15,351 bases of DNA from Labilithrix luteola (GCA_026225435.1 JAMFST010000292.1:1-15351); one strand, 5' to 3'. Counted from the first letter of the stretch, positions 10,001-15,351 are shown. The notes: generated by a model not told the origin, from the sequence alone. Translations and numbers: made by a program.

Positions 10001-10455
10001 TCACCGACTACCAGCAGCTGATCAGCTTCGACGACGGCGTGGCGGAGAAGAGCTTCGTCATCGATCTGCAGCCGAAGAGCGCGGCGCCTCCGGTCCCTGA
10101 CCCGGGCAGCGCGGGGAACGACTCCCCGGCCCCGCGTCCGCAAGCGCCGCCGACGACCACGACGCCGGCCCCGGTTCGCGAGCACCACCCGGCGCCGGTG
10201 AACGACACCAGCGGCGACGACAGCCCCCAGGTGGCCAGCGGAGAGGGCTATCTCAACATCAACTCGGTCCCCGCGTCGTCCGTGGTCCTCGACGGCAAGC
10301 CGATCGGCCAGACCCCGCAGGTCCACGTGACCGTCAGCGCCGGGAGCCACCAGATCGTCTTCGTCAACGCCGACCAGGGGCTGAAGAAGCAGGTCACCGT
10401 CACCGTCGGCTCGGGCGAGACGAAGGTGGCCGCGGTGAGGCTGCGCGCGGATTGA
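7066..10455 (+). CDS. Transmembrane Ser/Thr protein kinase with Pro-rich linker and PEGA-like repeats
   Basis: A 1129-residue Hanks-type kinase. The cytoplasmic catalytic domain (about residues 9-275) is complete: Gly-rich loop ISAGGMAEVF, catalytic Lys40 (VALKR), HRDVSPQN with Asp146 and Asn151, DFG at 164-166, an activation loop with Thr177 and Thr181, and GYMAPEQ. A long linker (about 290-740) is rich in Pro, Ala, Ser and Thr and may be phosphorylated. One membrane span lies at about 754-773, so the C-terminus should be periplasmic. That part holds about four PEGA-like beta repeats, starting near 778, 860, 932 and 1059, split by a Pro/Thr-rich spacer at about 1010-1055. The first carries a likely disulfide pair in KKNCDTTPCY. 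PEGA repeats are usually taken to bind surface ligands or peptidoglycan. The gene ends 37 bp before a PilR-like regulator, the nearest signalling partner visible. Confidence 0.95.
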   Translation: MAFRPQPFGRYDLLDRISAGGMAEVFKARDKDRDLVVALKRILPEVAEDEEFIAMFEDEARIVSTLEHPHIARALDFGQHESEWFIAFEYVEGRDMRKLWNRCVERNEHPPLAVLLYIFARVGEGLAYAHARKDNLGRPTALVHRDVSPQNIVVSFDGDVKLIDFGIAKAQGKLARTQAGTIKGKFGYMAPEQVRGLEVDQRADVFALGVCIWEALTLRRLFAGENELKILEKIRTLVVPPPSSVNPDVPKALDEIVLHALAKNVDDRHRAAKELYREINVFSHDYGEVATREEVAQYMRHSFPESGKALEDRVPISRTKGGRRSSASLPAMTDPYQLTDLGDEDNAATGLHDPLNENHPDREDRTLGADSDIGVFEGAGKTSAHRISSASPSTLAAAAPSTLAATIGPANRGSLAPPTHLPSTQLPFTQLPPTVSRSNMPPAGTPLPVLPFPSAPPPRISVPPTAPAATIPMTTLLSASSDALAGTRTPPPPPGRGQLPSVSGMVTAPRLVPPPAPFTAGSTTPPPGPTPLGRPQTLAPLPPPQAPPRQPSYHAIGNVPGPAGANVDPGLAAPAGTPLDWDDDASTNIIDRPIDLYNVGRPGSGSVPPADPSAGMLLPKNGSPTLLGLPVGSSSLPAPSLPRPSRGRAPVAPATSPLERTTYPLGAMSPVAPGYAPPGPTYGSGFPPPSPPFQPQIVSPPEAHHGPDDGNVDLTDPTLGVAHLDPQQRPPSMRSRMEATLFVRRGSSSVGMRLGLGIAAAIALTAMVLLFFAGPKTGRLVVNVSDAKGGPVEHLEVFVDGKKNCDTTPCYADQLSAGLHEVKVLAEGYDAPAARGTTIESRKDTTVSFTLVGNSRAGSGVKIAGSQPGVKLYVDGSEVGPLPQDIRTLSPGEHRLRLAGSDRYAPLERSVNLGRDEVQDLGQQTLKVIRGKATIASAPSGAKVYIVAGSDRHELPSWPMSVDIDTSKQWWLEAVKPGFTDYQQLISFDDGVAEKSFVIDLQPKSAAPPVPDPGSAGNDSPAPRPQAPPTTTTPAPVREHHPAPVNDTSGDDSPQVASGEGYLNINSVPASSVVLDGKPIGQTPQVHVTVSAGSHQIVFVNADQGLKKQVTVTVGSGETKVAAVRLRAD
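8237..8280 (+). repeat. Imperfect 24-bp-period tandem repeat inside the kinase linker
   Basis: Two 20-bp units, 8237-8256 and 8261-8280, differ at two positions and are offset by 24 bp (8 codons), encoding PSTLAA twice. A shorter repeat of the same kind (LPSTQLP then FTQLPPT) follows near 8326. This points to growth of the disordered linker by slippage or unequal exchange and is in frame. Confidence 0.7.
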
Positions 10456-10492
10456 TGCGCCGCGCCGCGCTGGCGCTGGTACCTTGGAAGCA

Positions 10493-12004
10493 ATGACCGC
10501 AGCCCGACGCCGTGTCCTGGTGGTCGACGATGAACCGGGCTTGCGCGACATGCTGTCCATCTTCTTCGGGCGCGACGGCTACGACGTCACCCTGGCGGGC
10601 GGCTTTCTCGCCGCCAAGGAAGCGCTGCAGAACGCCACCAGCACCTACGGCCTGGTCCTCACCGACCTGATGATGCCCGACGGCTCGGGGCTCGACCTCG
10701 TGCCGCTGGTGAAGGCTCGCTGGGCGGAGACCGAGGTCATCGTGATGACCGCCCACGGCGCGCTCGACACCGCCGTGGAGGCCATGCGCCGCGGCGCCTA
10801 CGACTTCATCACCAAGCCGTTCGCCACCGCCGAGCTCCGCGCCATCGCCGCCAAGGCGTTCGAGAAGGGGCAGATCGTCGCCGAGAACCGCCGCCTGCGC
10901 GCCCAGGTCGAGCGCGAGCACCCGACCAAGGATCTCCTCGGCCACTCGGAGGCGATGCGGCAGATCACCGATCTGCTGCGCCGCGCCGCCGGCGGCCGCA
11001 GCACGGTGCTCATCACCGGGGAGAGCGGCACCGGCAAGGAGCGCATCGCCCGCGCCCTGCACGATCTGTCGGACCGCGCGGCCAAGCCGTTCCTCGTCGT
11101 CAACTGCGGGGCCATCCCCGAGGCGCTCCTCGAGAGCGAGCTGTTCGGCCACGACAAGGGGGCCTTCACCGGCGCCACCAGCAAGCACCTCGGCATGTTC
11201 CGCGAGGCCGAAGGGGGCACGGTCTTCCTCGACGAGATCGGCGAGCTCCCGCTGCAGATGCAGGTGAAGCTGCTGCGCGTGATCCAGGAGCGCAAGGTGC
11301 GCGCGGTCGGCGGCAGCGTCGAGATCCCGATCGACGTGCGCATCCTCGCGGCCACCAACCGCTCGGTGGAACACGACGTGAAGGCGGGCACGTTCCGCCA
11401 GGATCTCTACTACCGCCTCAACGTCATCCGCGTGGAGGTGCCTCCGCTGCGCGCGCGCAAGGAGGACATCGCGCTGCTCGCCGAGCACTTCCTCGCCCGC
11501 TGCGCCGCCGAGCACGGCAAGGAGGCGCGCGGCTTCTCGGCCGACGCCCTGCGCGCCCTCGACGCCCACGATTATCCAGGCAATGTACGCGAGCTGGAGA
11601 ACCTGGTGGAGCGGGCCGTGGCGCTCGCCGCCGGGCCGATCATCGGTCTCGGCGATCTGCCGCGCGAGGTGAGCGGCGCGGCGGGAAAGCCGAGCACCTC
11701 GCTGCTCGACCTGCCGCCCGAGGGGCTGCGCCTCGACGACGTCCTCGGCGAGACCGAGCGCCGGCTCATTCTCCAGGCGCTCGAACGCACCGGCGGGGTG
11801 CGCACCACCGCCGCCAAGCTGCTCGGCGTCACCTTGCGCAGCTTCCGCTACCGGCTGCAGAAGCACGCGCTCGGCGGCGACGACGACGTGGTCGACGGGG
11901 ACGACGATCGTTCCAGCCAGCCGCTGCAAACCGCGCCGCCCGTCGGGGGCGATGTCGGCCCTGTCGGCACAGGTGAGCCACCCTCCCCCTCCAGCCGACA
12001 GTAG
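10493..12004 (+). CDS. pilR: NtrC-family sigma-54-dependent response regulator, PilR-like
   Basis: A 503-residue transcription activator. The receiver domain (about 1-120) has the acidic pair in VVDDEPG, phospho-acceptor Asp58 (LTDLMMPDG) and the KPF lysine. The AAA+ domain (about 140-380) has Walker A GESGTGK (176-182), the sigma-54-contacting GAFTGA loop (223-228) and Walker B FLDEIG (Asp247/Glu248). A Fis-type helix-turn-helix lies at about 423-463 (RRLILQALERTGG, then TTAAKLLGVTLRSFRYRL). A 40-residue Asp- and Pro-rich tail follows and is unusual. By family knowledge it binds enhancers and opens sigma-54 promoters by ATP hydrolysis. Two pilin genes behind a -24/-12 promoter follow directly, so PilR is the likely role, though orthology is not proven. 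ATG 10493 is preferred over TTG 10484; GGAAG at 10486-10490 lies close upstream. No partner histidine kinase is present in the window. Confidence 0.9.
   Translation: MTAARRRVLVVDDEPGLRDMLSIFFGRDGYDVTLAGGFLAAKEALQNATSTYGLVLTDLMMPDGSGLDLVPLVKARWAETEVIVMTAHGALDTAVEAMRRGAYDFITKPFATAELRAIAAKAFEKGQIVAENRRLRAQVEREHPTKDLLGHSEAMRQITDLLRRAAGGRSTVLITGESGTGKERIARALHDLSDRAAKPFLVVNCGAIPEALLESELFGHDKGAFTGATSKHLGMFREAEGGTVFLDEIGELPLQMQVKLLRVIQERKVRAVGGSVEIPIDVRILAATNRSVEHDVKAGTFRQDLYYRLNVIRVEVPPLRARKEDIALLAEHFLARCAAEHGKEARGFSADALRALDAHDYPGNVRELENLVERAVALAAGPIIGLGDLPREVSGAAGKPSTSLLDLPPEGLRLDDVLGETERRLILQALERTGGVRTTAAKLLGVTLRSFRYRLQKHALGGDDDVVDGDDDRSSQPLQTAPPVGGDVGPVGTGEPPSPSSRQ
11953..12001. promoter_or_regulatory. 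Triple TGTCGGC cluster, candidate activator site
   Basis: TGTCGGC occurs at 11953-11959 and again, 9 bp later, at 11962-11968. The second copy, extended to CTGTCGGC (11961-11968), has a perfect inverted partner GCCGACAG at 11994-12001. The cluster overlaps the last codons of the regulator gene and lies about 220-270 bp upstream of the predicted pilin transcript start. Such placement fits NtrC-type upstream sites, but the sequence is coding and GC-rich, so chance is possible. Confidence 0.3.
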
Positions 12005-12016
12005 CCACTGACGTAA

Positions 12017-12047
12017 AACGTCCATTCGCCAGAGCTCGATGGACGTT
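12017..12047. promoter_or_regulatory. Perfect 9-bp dyad between regulator and pilin genes (operator or terminator)
   Basis: AACGTCCAT (12017-12025) and ATGGACGTT (12039-12047) are exact inverted copies around a 13-bp loop. The dyad begins 12 bp after the regulator stop and is centred about 190 bp upstream of the predicted sigma-54 transcript start. That position suits an NtrC-type enhancer. As a forward terminator it is weak: only TT ends the stem and no T-run follows. On the opposite strand the stem is followed by TTTT. I favour a protein-binding site, without proof. Confidence 0.45.
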
Positions 12048-12194
12048 CTACGGCGGCAGCGATGTAGGCGAGGCGCGCCACTAGAATCTTGTTCAAGCGT
12101 CTCGACTTGCGACCGCAAAGTTAACTCCCGGCGATTCGGCCCGTACCCTGGTCCGCGATGCCGATCGAGCACGTCACGGAGCCCCGGCCGCGGT

Positions 12195-12210
12195 CGGCAC
12201 GGGTTCTGCT
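12195..12210 (+). promoter_or_regulatory. Sigma-54-type -24/-12 promoter for the pilin genes
   Basis: CGGCACGGGTTCTGCT matches the consensus TGGCACG-N4-TTGCW at 10 of 12 defined positions, with the essential GG (12196-12197) and GC (12208-12209) separated by exactly 10 bp. It lies directly upstream of the first pilin gene and directly downstream of an NtrC-family activator, a known arrangement for pilA control by PilR. The predicted transcript start is near 12221, only about 8 nt before the pilin ATG. Confidence 0.7.
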
Positions 12211-12228
12211 TTAGTCCGGTTGCCCACC

Positions 12229-12825
12229 ATGAACGTCCCCGCCTCGACCCGGTCCCACCGCTCCGAGCAGGGCTTCACGCTCGTGGAGCTGGCGGTGGTG
12301 GTGTGCATCGTCGGCGTGCTCGCCGTCCTCGCGGTGGTCGGCTACCGCCGGCTCATCACCAGCTCGCACCTCAGCGAGGCGACGGGCATGGTCAACGGCA
12401 TCCGCGTCGCCCAGGAGTCGTACCACGCGGAGACCGGCGCCTACTACAGCATCAGTGCCTCCCTCGTCTGGCCGTCGGGCGCCAGTGGCGTGACCAACGC
12501 GAGCTCCGGCTGCCCGTCGCAGGCCCCCGGCAACTTCAAGACCGGCTGGCAGCCCGCGTGCCCGTCCGCCGGCACGGCGCAGTGGGCGAACCTCCCGCTG
12601 CACGTCGATTCGGCCGTCATGTACACCTACACGACGGTCGCCGACAGCTCGAACCCCGGCGTCAATCTCACCATGCCGAGCGGCCTCACCATGACGGCCA
12701 CGGCGCCTGCGGGTGAATGGTACACGGTCACGGCGGCCGGTGATCCGGACGGCGACAAGGCCTTCTCCGGCGTCCTCGGCACGTCGGTCAGCAACCAGCT
12801 TGTTGTTGTCGGAGACGGCAACTGA
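12229..12825 (+). CDS. Type IV pilin-like protein (minor or alternative pilin)
   Basis: A 198-residue prepilin. A 15-residue leader ends in EQG, cut before Phe16 by prepilin peptidase. The mature N-terminus FTLVELAVVV has Glu at position 5 and continues as the hydrophobic helix that anchors the subunit and packs the pilus core. The globular part has Cys95 and Cys111, likely the pilin disulfide; a third Cys, Cys27, lies in the helix, which is uncommon. Near the C-terminus AAGDPDGDKAFS (Gly171-Asp176 core) is an Asp-rich turn shared with the next pilin and could bind a cation. ATG 12229 is used; TTG 12220 lies at the predicted transcript start and is unlikely. No Shine-Dalgarno sequence precedes it. 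A stem-loop covers its stop codon and the second pilin gene follows after 127 bp. Weak initiation suggests a less abundant subunit than its neighbour. Confidence 0.9.
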   Translation: MNVPASTRSHRSEQGFTLVELAVVVCIVGVLAVLAVVGYRRLITSSHLSEATGMVNGIRVAQESYHAETGAYYSISASLVWPSGASGVTNASSGCPSQAPGNFKTGWQPACPSAGTAQWANLPLHVDSAVMYTYTTVADSSNPGVNLTMPSGLTMTATAPAGEWYTVTAAGDPDGDKAFSGVLGTSVSNQLVVVGDGN

Positions 12826-12832
12826 CCGTCTC
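12812..12832 (+). promoter_or_regulatory. Stem-loop across the first pilin's stop codon
   Basis: GAGACGG (12812-12818) and CCGTCTC (12826-12832) are a perfect 7-bp inverted repeat with loop CAACTGA, which contains the TGA stop. No T-run follows, so it is not a standard intrinsic terminator. It could act as a processing or stability element that sets the ratio of the two pilins. Placement is seen; function is inferred. Confidence 0.45.
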
Positions 12833-12903
12833 TGTCTCGCAGACCAAGAAACTAGGAACGGGCACCCCCGCCCAGACCAAGGACTCGAGCGCGTGCCCCG
12901 GCC

Positions 12904-12944
12904 GCATGCGTTTTCGTGAAACATGCAGGCCGATTTCCGGAGGG
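12904..12944 (+). promoter_or_regulatory. Major pilin leader: short hairpin and strong ribosome binding site
   Basis: GCATG (12904-12908) and CATGC (12922-12926) can pair, giving a small hairpin in the leader. GGAGGG at 12939-12944 lies 8 bp before ATG 12953, an almost ideal Shine-Dalgarno sequence and by far the best in the window. It decides the start: the upstream in-frame ATG 12923 lies before it. I found no -24/-12 promoter with correct GG-N10-GC spacing in the 127-bp gap. Confidence 0.6.
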
Positions 12945-12952
12945 AACACACC

Positions 12953-13552
12953 ATGCGCAACCTGATTAAGAAGACCAAAGAAGGATTCACCCTCGTCGAG
13001 CTCATGATCGTCGTCGCGATCGTCGGCATCCTCGCCGTCCTCGCCGTCTACGGTGTCCGTAAGTACATCGCGAACTCCAAGACGACGGAAGCCCGCAACG
13101 CCCTCGGCCAGATCGCCAAGGACGCGGCCACGGCGTACGAGATGGAGTCGATGAACGGCGCCATCCTCACCCCGGGTAGCAGCACCGGCATCATCCGCAA
13201 TCTCTGCGCTACCGGCACCGGCATCTACGTTCCGGGCGGCGCCGCCAGCGGAAAGACGTCCATCCAGGGCCAGAAGTACCAGTCGACGAAGGCCGACTGG
13301 TCGAACAGCACCGACGTCACCGCGAGCCCGATGAAGGGCTGGCCCTGCGTCAAGTTCGAGATCGATGCGCCCCAGTACTTCATGTACTCGTACGGCGGCA
13401 CGACGGGCAACACCGGCTCGTTCAGCAGCACCGCCAACGGCGACCTGAACGGCGACACCAACCTTTCGACCTTCACCATCACGGGCACCGTCAACAGCTC
13501 GGGTCTGCTCAACACGGCCCCCTCCATCACGGAGTCCGCCTCCGAGGAGTGA
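12953..13552 (+). CDS. pilA: Type IV pilin, probable major subunit
   Basis: A 199-residue prepilin. The short basic leader MRNLIKKTKEG is typical of type IVa pilins; cleavage before Phe12 gives FTLVELMIVVAIVGILAVLA with Glu5 intact, the helix for membrane storage and pilus packing. The globular domain carries Cys85 and Cys132, the likely disulfide pair, and ends in a Ser/Thr/Gly-rich part with GDLNGDTNLSTF (from Gly163). This last motif also occurs in the preceding pilin and may bind a cation. At 199 residues it is somewhat longer than the usual 145-170 residues. A very strong ribosome binding site, a basic leader and an efficient terminator right after the stop fit a highly expressed major pilin, used in other myxobacteria for gliding motility and adhesion. 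Expression probably depends on the upstream sigma-54-type promoter, or on a promoter I could not identify. Confidence 0.93.
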   Translation: MRNLIKKTKEGFTLVELMIVVAIVGILAVLAVYGVRKYIANSKTTEARNALGQIAKDAATAYEMESMNGAILTPGSSTGIIRNLCATGTGIYVPGGAASGKTSIQGQKYQSTKADWSNSTDVTASPMKGWPCVKFEIDAPQYFMYSYGGTTGNTGSFSSTANGDLNGDTNLSTFTITGTVNSSGLLNTAPSITESASEE

Positions 13553-13574
13553 GCCCGGCGTAGTCTCGATCGAG

Positions 13575-13616
13575 GGCGTACTCGTGATCCGTCACGAGTG
13601 CGCCTTCTTCTTTTTT
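13575..13616 (+). terminator. Strong intrinsic terminator after the pilin genes
   Basis: GGCGTACTCGTGA (13575-13587) pairs over 13 positions, with one T-G wobble, with TCACGAGTGCGCC (13592-13604) around a 4-nt loop. It is followed at once by TTCTTCTTTTTT. It lies 22 bp after the pilin stop and is the clearest terminator in the window. Confidence 0.93.
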
Positions 13617-13636
13617 GTGCGACACACGACCCGACG

Positions 13637-15351
13637 ATGAACCCCGACGTCCTCTCAGAGCCTCGATCGCGCCTGCGGGAGCTGGCTCGCGAGTACGCGG
13701 CGCCGGTCCTCACCGGGCTCGCGCTGGCAGCACCGACGTTGCTGGCTCGCTTTCCCCCGATGACCGATCTGCCGCTTCACGACGCGGTCATCGGCATGAT
13801 GCGGCACCTGCACGATCCCGCGTTTTTTCCGCCCGATCTGTACCGGCTCAATCTCGGGCATCCGAACCAGCTCTTTCATCTGAGCGCGTGGGCGCTCTCC
13901 TACCCCTTCGGCGTGGACGGTGGCTGCAAGGCGGTCATCGCGCTCGCCCAGATCGGGATCTTCGTCGGAGGCGCGCGGCTCGCGCGGTATCTCGGTCGTT
14001 CCACCTGGGCCGCGCTGCTGCTGGCGCCCCTCGCGCTCGGCTGGAGCTACTTCTGGGGCCTGGTCGCCAACCTCGTCGGCTTCGCGCTGCTCCTCCTCGC
14101 GCTTCCGACGCTCGACCGCGCCGTGCAGCGCCCGTCGGCGCGCGGCTTCCTGACGTCCTCGCTGTGGATGCTCGTCCTCTACCTGGCGCACGAGAGCGTG
14201 ATGGTCGTCGCCTGCTCCGCGATTCTCGTCTTCACGCTCGGGCAGCCGCTCGAGCGACGGGGGACGGCGCTGCGGCTCGCTCCCATCGGCGTCGCTCTGC
14301 TCGTCTTCGTGACGCACCTGATCGTGCAGGCGCGGATGATCGGCGCGGCCAGGGGCGGCGCCACCACGCTCACCTTCCGGGCCTTCGGCGCCAGGCTCGA
14401 AGCCATCCCCGTCACCCTCACCGGCTCGCTCGACGTGGTGTCCCGCACGGCGCTCTTCAGCCTGGCCATGCTGTGCCTGCTGGCGCTCGGGCTGGAACGC
14501 TGGCGCGGTCGCGGCGACGCGGCACCGCGTCGCTTCACCCCCTTCGTCCACCGTTATCGCTTCGAGCTGACGGCGCTGGTGAACATCGTCGCCTACTTCG
14601 TCATGCCGTTCGGAATCGCGGGCGGCACGATGTTCAACCACCGTTTCTACCACCCCGCCTACGCGCTCCTGGTCCTCAGCCTCGGCCCATCGTGGGAGCG
14701 ACGGCGGCTCTCTCTCCTCGCCAGGGCGATCGCGGCGGCGTTGCCGGCGGCGATCCTCCTCATCTACTGGCCCCAGTTCGTCGAGGCCGACCACCTCGCG
14801 CGCGATCTCGATCGCTTGATGCCGGAGATCGCCATGGACTCGTCTCTCGTGTTCGTCGAGGCCGATCCCCTGGGTGGCACGCGGATCTTCGTCGGGTCGA
14901 CCACGGGGGCGCGAACCCTCGCCCAGCGGGGCGGGCGCCTGCTCTTTTCCATGACGGCGTCGATCATCGCCCCCATCCAGGTCAACCCGGCCATGGCGTG
15001 GAGCGAGGCGGAGGCGCGGGTCTCGGTGAACACCCTGCGGCTCCGACCCGAGCACGATCTGAAGATGTTCCGCTACGTCCTGGTGCATTCGCGCGACCCC
15101 AACGTCGCGATCCTGGTCCGCGCCGCGATGGGCGACGACGCGCGCTTCATCGACCTGTCCGGAGAGTGGAGTCTTTTCGAGTCCAGCCTGCCGCGCATCG
15201 CGGTCGAAGCGCCCGAGATTCCGCTGCCATCCCCCGCGCCGCACACGCTCGGGTGGAGGATCCGCCAGGTCATCGCAGCGCTTCACGATCGTGGCACGCC
15301 CGCTCCCGCGAACCTCGCGCTCCCCGAAGACACCGAGCCCGGAGCGGACGG
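13637..15351 (+). CDS. Polytopic membrane protein, possibly a GT-C-type transferase (3' end outside window)
   Basis: An open frame of 571 codons runs from ATG 13637 to the window end without a stop, so the gene is incomplete. The protein opens with a charged segment and a hydrophobic one, then PPMTDLPLHDA (Asp44, His48) in the first predicted outer loop. Many membrane segments follow up to about residue 385, with a late MFNHRFYHPAY motif. The rest (about 390-571) looks soluble and contains FVEADPLGG. An acidic residue in the first outer loop followed by many helices recalls GT-C glycosyltransferases, but I recognise no specific family and would not name a substrate. Only 20 bp separate the upstream terminator from the ATG, with no visible ribosome binding site or promoter. 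Position just after pilA resembles pilin glycosyltransferase genes of Pseudomonas; that link is a guess. A long antisense frame over it is a GC-bias shadow. Confidence 0.75.
   Translation, partial: MNPDVLSEPRSRLRELAREYAAPVLTGLALAAPTLLARFPPMTDLPLHDAVIGMMRHLHDPAFFPPDLYRLNLGHPNQLFHLSAWALSYPFGVDGGCKAVIALAQIGIFVGGARLARYLGRSTWAALLLAPLALGWSYFWGLVANLVGFALLLLALPTLDRAVQRPSARGFLTSSLWMLVLYLAHESVMVVACSAILVFTLGQPLERRGTALRLAPIGVALLVFVTHLIVQARMIGAARGGATTLTFRAFGARLEAIPVTLTGSLDVVSRTALFSLAMLCLLALGLERWRGRGDAAPRRFTPFVHRYRFELTALVNIVAYFVMPFGIAGGTMFNHRFYHPAYALLVLSLGPSWERRRLSLLARAIAAALPAAILLIYWPQFVEADHLARDLDRLMPEIAMDSSLVFVEADPLGGTRIFVGSTTGARTLAQRGGRLLFSMTASIIAPIQVNPAMAWSEAEARVSVNTLRLRPEHDLKMFRYVLVHSRDPNVAILVRAAMGDDARFIDLSGEWSLFESSLPRIAVEAPEIPLPSPAPHTLGWRIRQVIAALHDRGTPAPANLALPEDTEPGAD

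Noticed and set aside
7035..10100. 1021-codon + strand frame overlapping the kinase in another frame
   Set aside because: It is dominated by Arg, Pro and Ala with no motifs, whereas the other frame holds a full kinase domain.
10478..10491. GG-N10-GC spacing just before the regulator start
   Set aside because: GGTACCTTGGAAGC has the right spacing but poor matches elsewhere, and it overlaps the start codon, so it cannot serve this gene.
10400..12172. 590-codon - strand frame over the regulator and the regulatory gap
   Set aside because: The + strand encodes an unmistakable NtrC-family protein, and the antisense product lacks any domain pattern.
12039..12716. 225-codon + strand frame overlapping the first pilin
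   Set aside because: It starts inside the dyad and its product is Arg/His-rich; the overlapping frame has the pilin signature.
12787..12802. GGCACG-like element near the end of the first pilin gene as a promoter for pilA
   Set aside because: The GG to GC spacing is 11 rather than 10 bp, which sigma-54 does not normally tolerate.
13655..15286. 543-codon open frame on the - strand at the end of the window
   Set aside because: It lies antisense to a frame with clear membrane-protein composition. The translation is extremely rich in Arg, Glu, Asp and Gln with no motif, the usual shadow of a GC-rich gene on the other strand.

Overview
The window is GC-rich bacterial DNA with every supported gene on the + strand. 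It looks like a member of the Myxococcota (Polyangiales/Myxococcales-like). The grounds are a Ser/Thr kinase with the HRDVSPQN catalytic loop and periplasmic PEGA repeats, an Asp-rich secreted protein with a lamin-tail domain, deltaproteobacterial-style type IV pilins, and an NtrC-family activator beside a sigma-54-type promoter. The assignment is inferred from gene content and style; no marker gene was compared.

Layout: (1) 2-265, the 3' end of carA. (2) 288-1166, a secreted or lipoprotein-like LTD protein with an acidic linker. (3) 1178-6964, a tightly packed set: rimO; a GT-C-type membrane glycosyltransferase whose GTG overlaps the rimO stop; and a membrane-anchored protein with a NAGPA-like phosphodiester glycosidase domain. 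(4) 7066-10455, a 1129-residue transmembrane Ser/Thr kinase with a long Pro-rich linker and about four PEGA-like repeats. (5) 10493-12004, a PilR-like sigma-54-dependent response regulator. (6) 12005-12228, a 224-bp regulatory gap with a 9-bp dyad and a good -24/-12 promoter. (7) 12229-13552, two tandem type IV pilin genes separated by a stem-loop that spans the first stop codon, followed by a strong intrinsic terminator at 13575-13616. (8) 13637 to the window end, a polytopic membrane protein gene that has no stop inside the window and is therefore easily missed.

Working model (inference): the NtrC-like regulator activates the pilins from the sigma-54-type promoter. The Ser/Thr kinase just upstream is the nearest signalling partner, because no PilS-type histidine kinase is visible. 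The second pilin has a near-ideal ribosome binding site and looks like the major subunit; the first, almost leaderless if the promoter is real, may be a minor or alternative pilin. The two polytopic membrane proteins and the phosphodiester-glycosidase-like protein suggest envelope glycoconjugate chemistry nearby, possibly including pilin glycosylation for the last gene. I saw no mobile element, CRISPR array, tRNA or rRNA. No wholly new system is obvious; the most distinctive parts are the pilin regulatory region and the rimO-linked glycosyltransferase/glycosidase pair.
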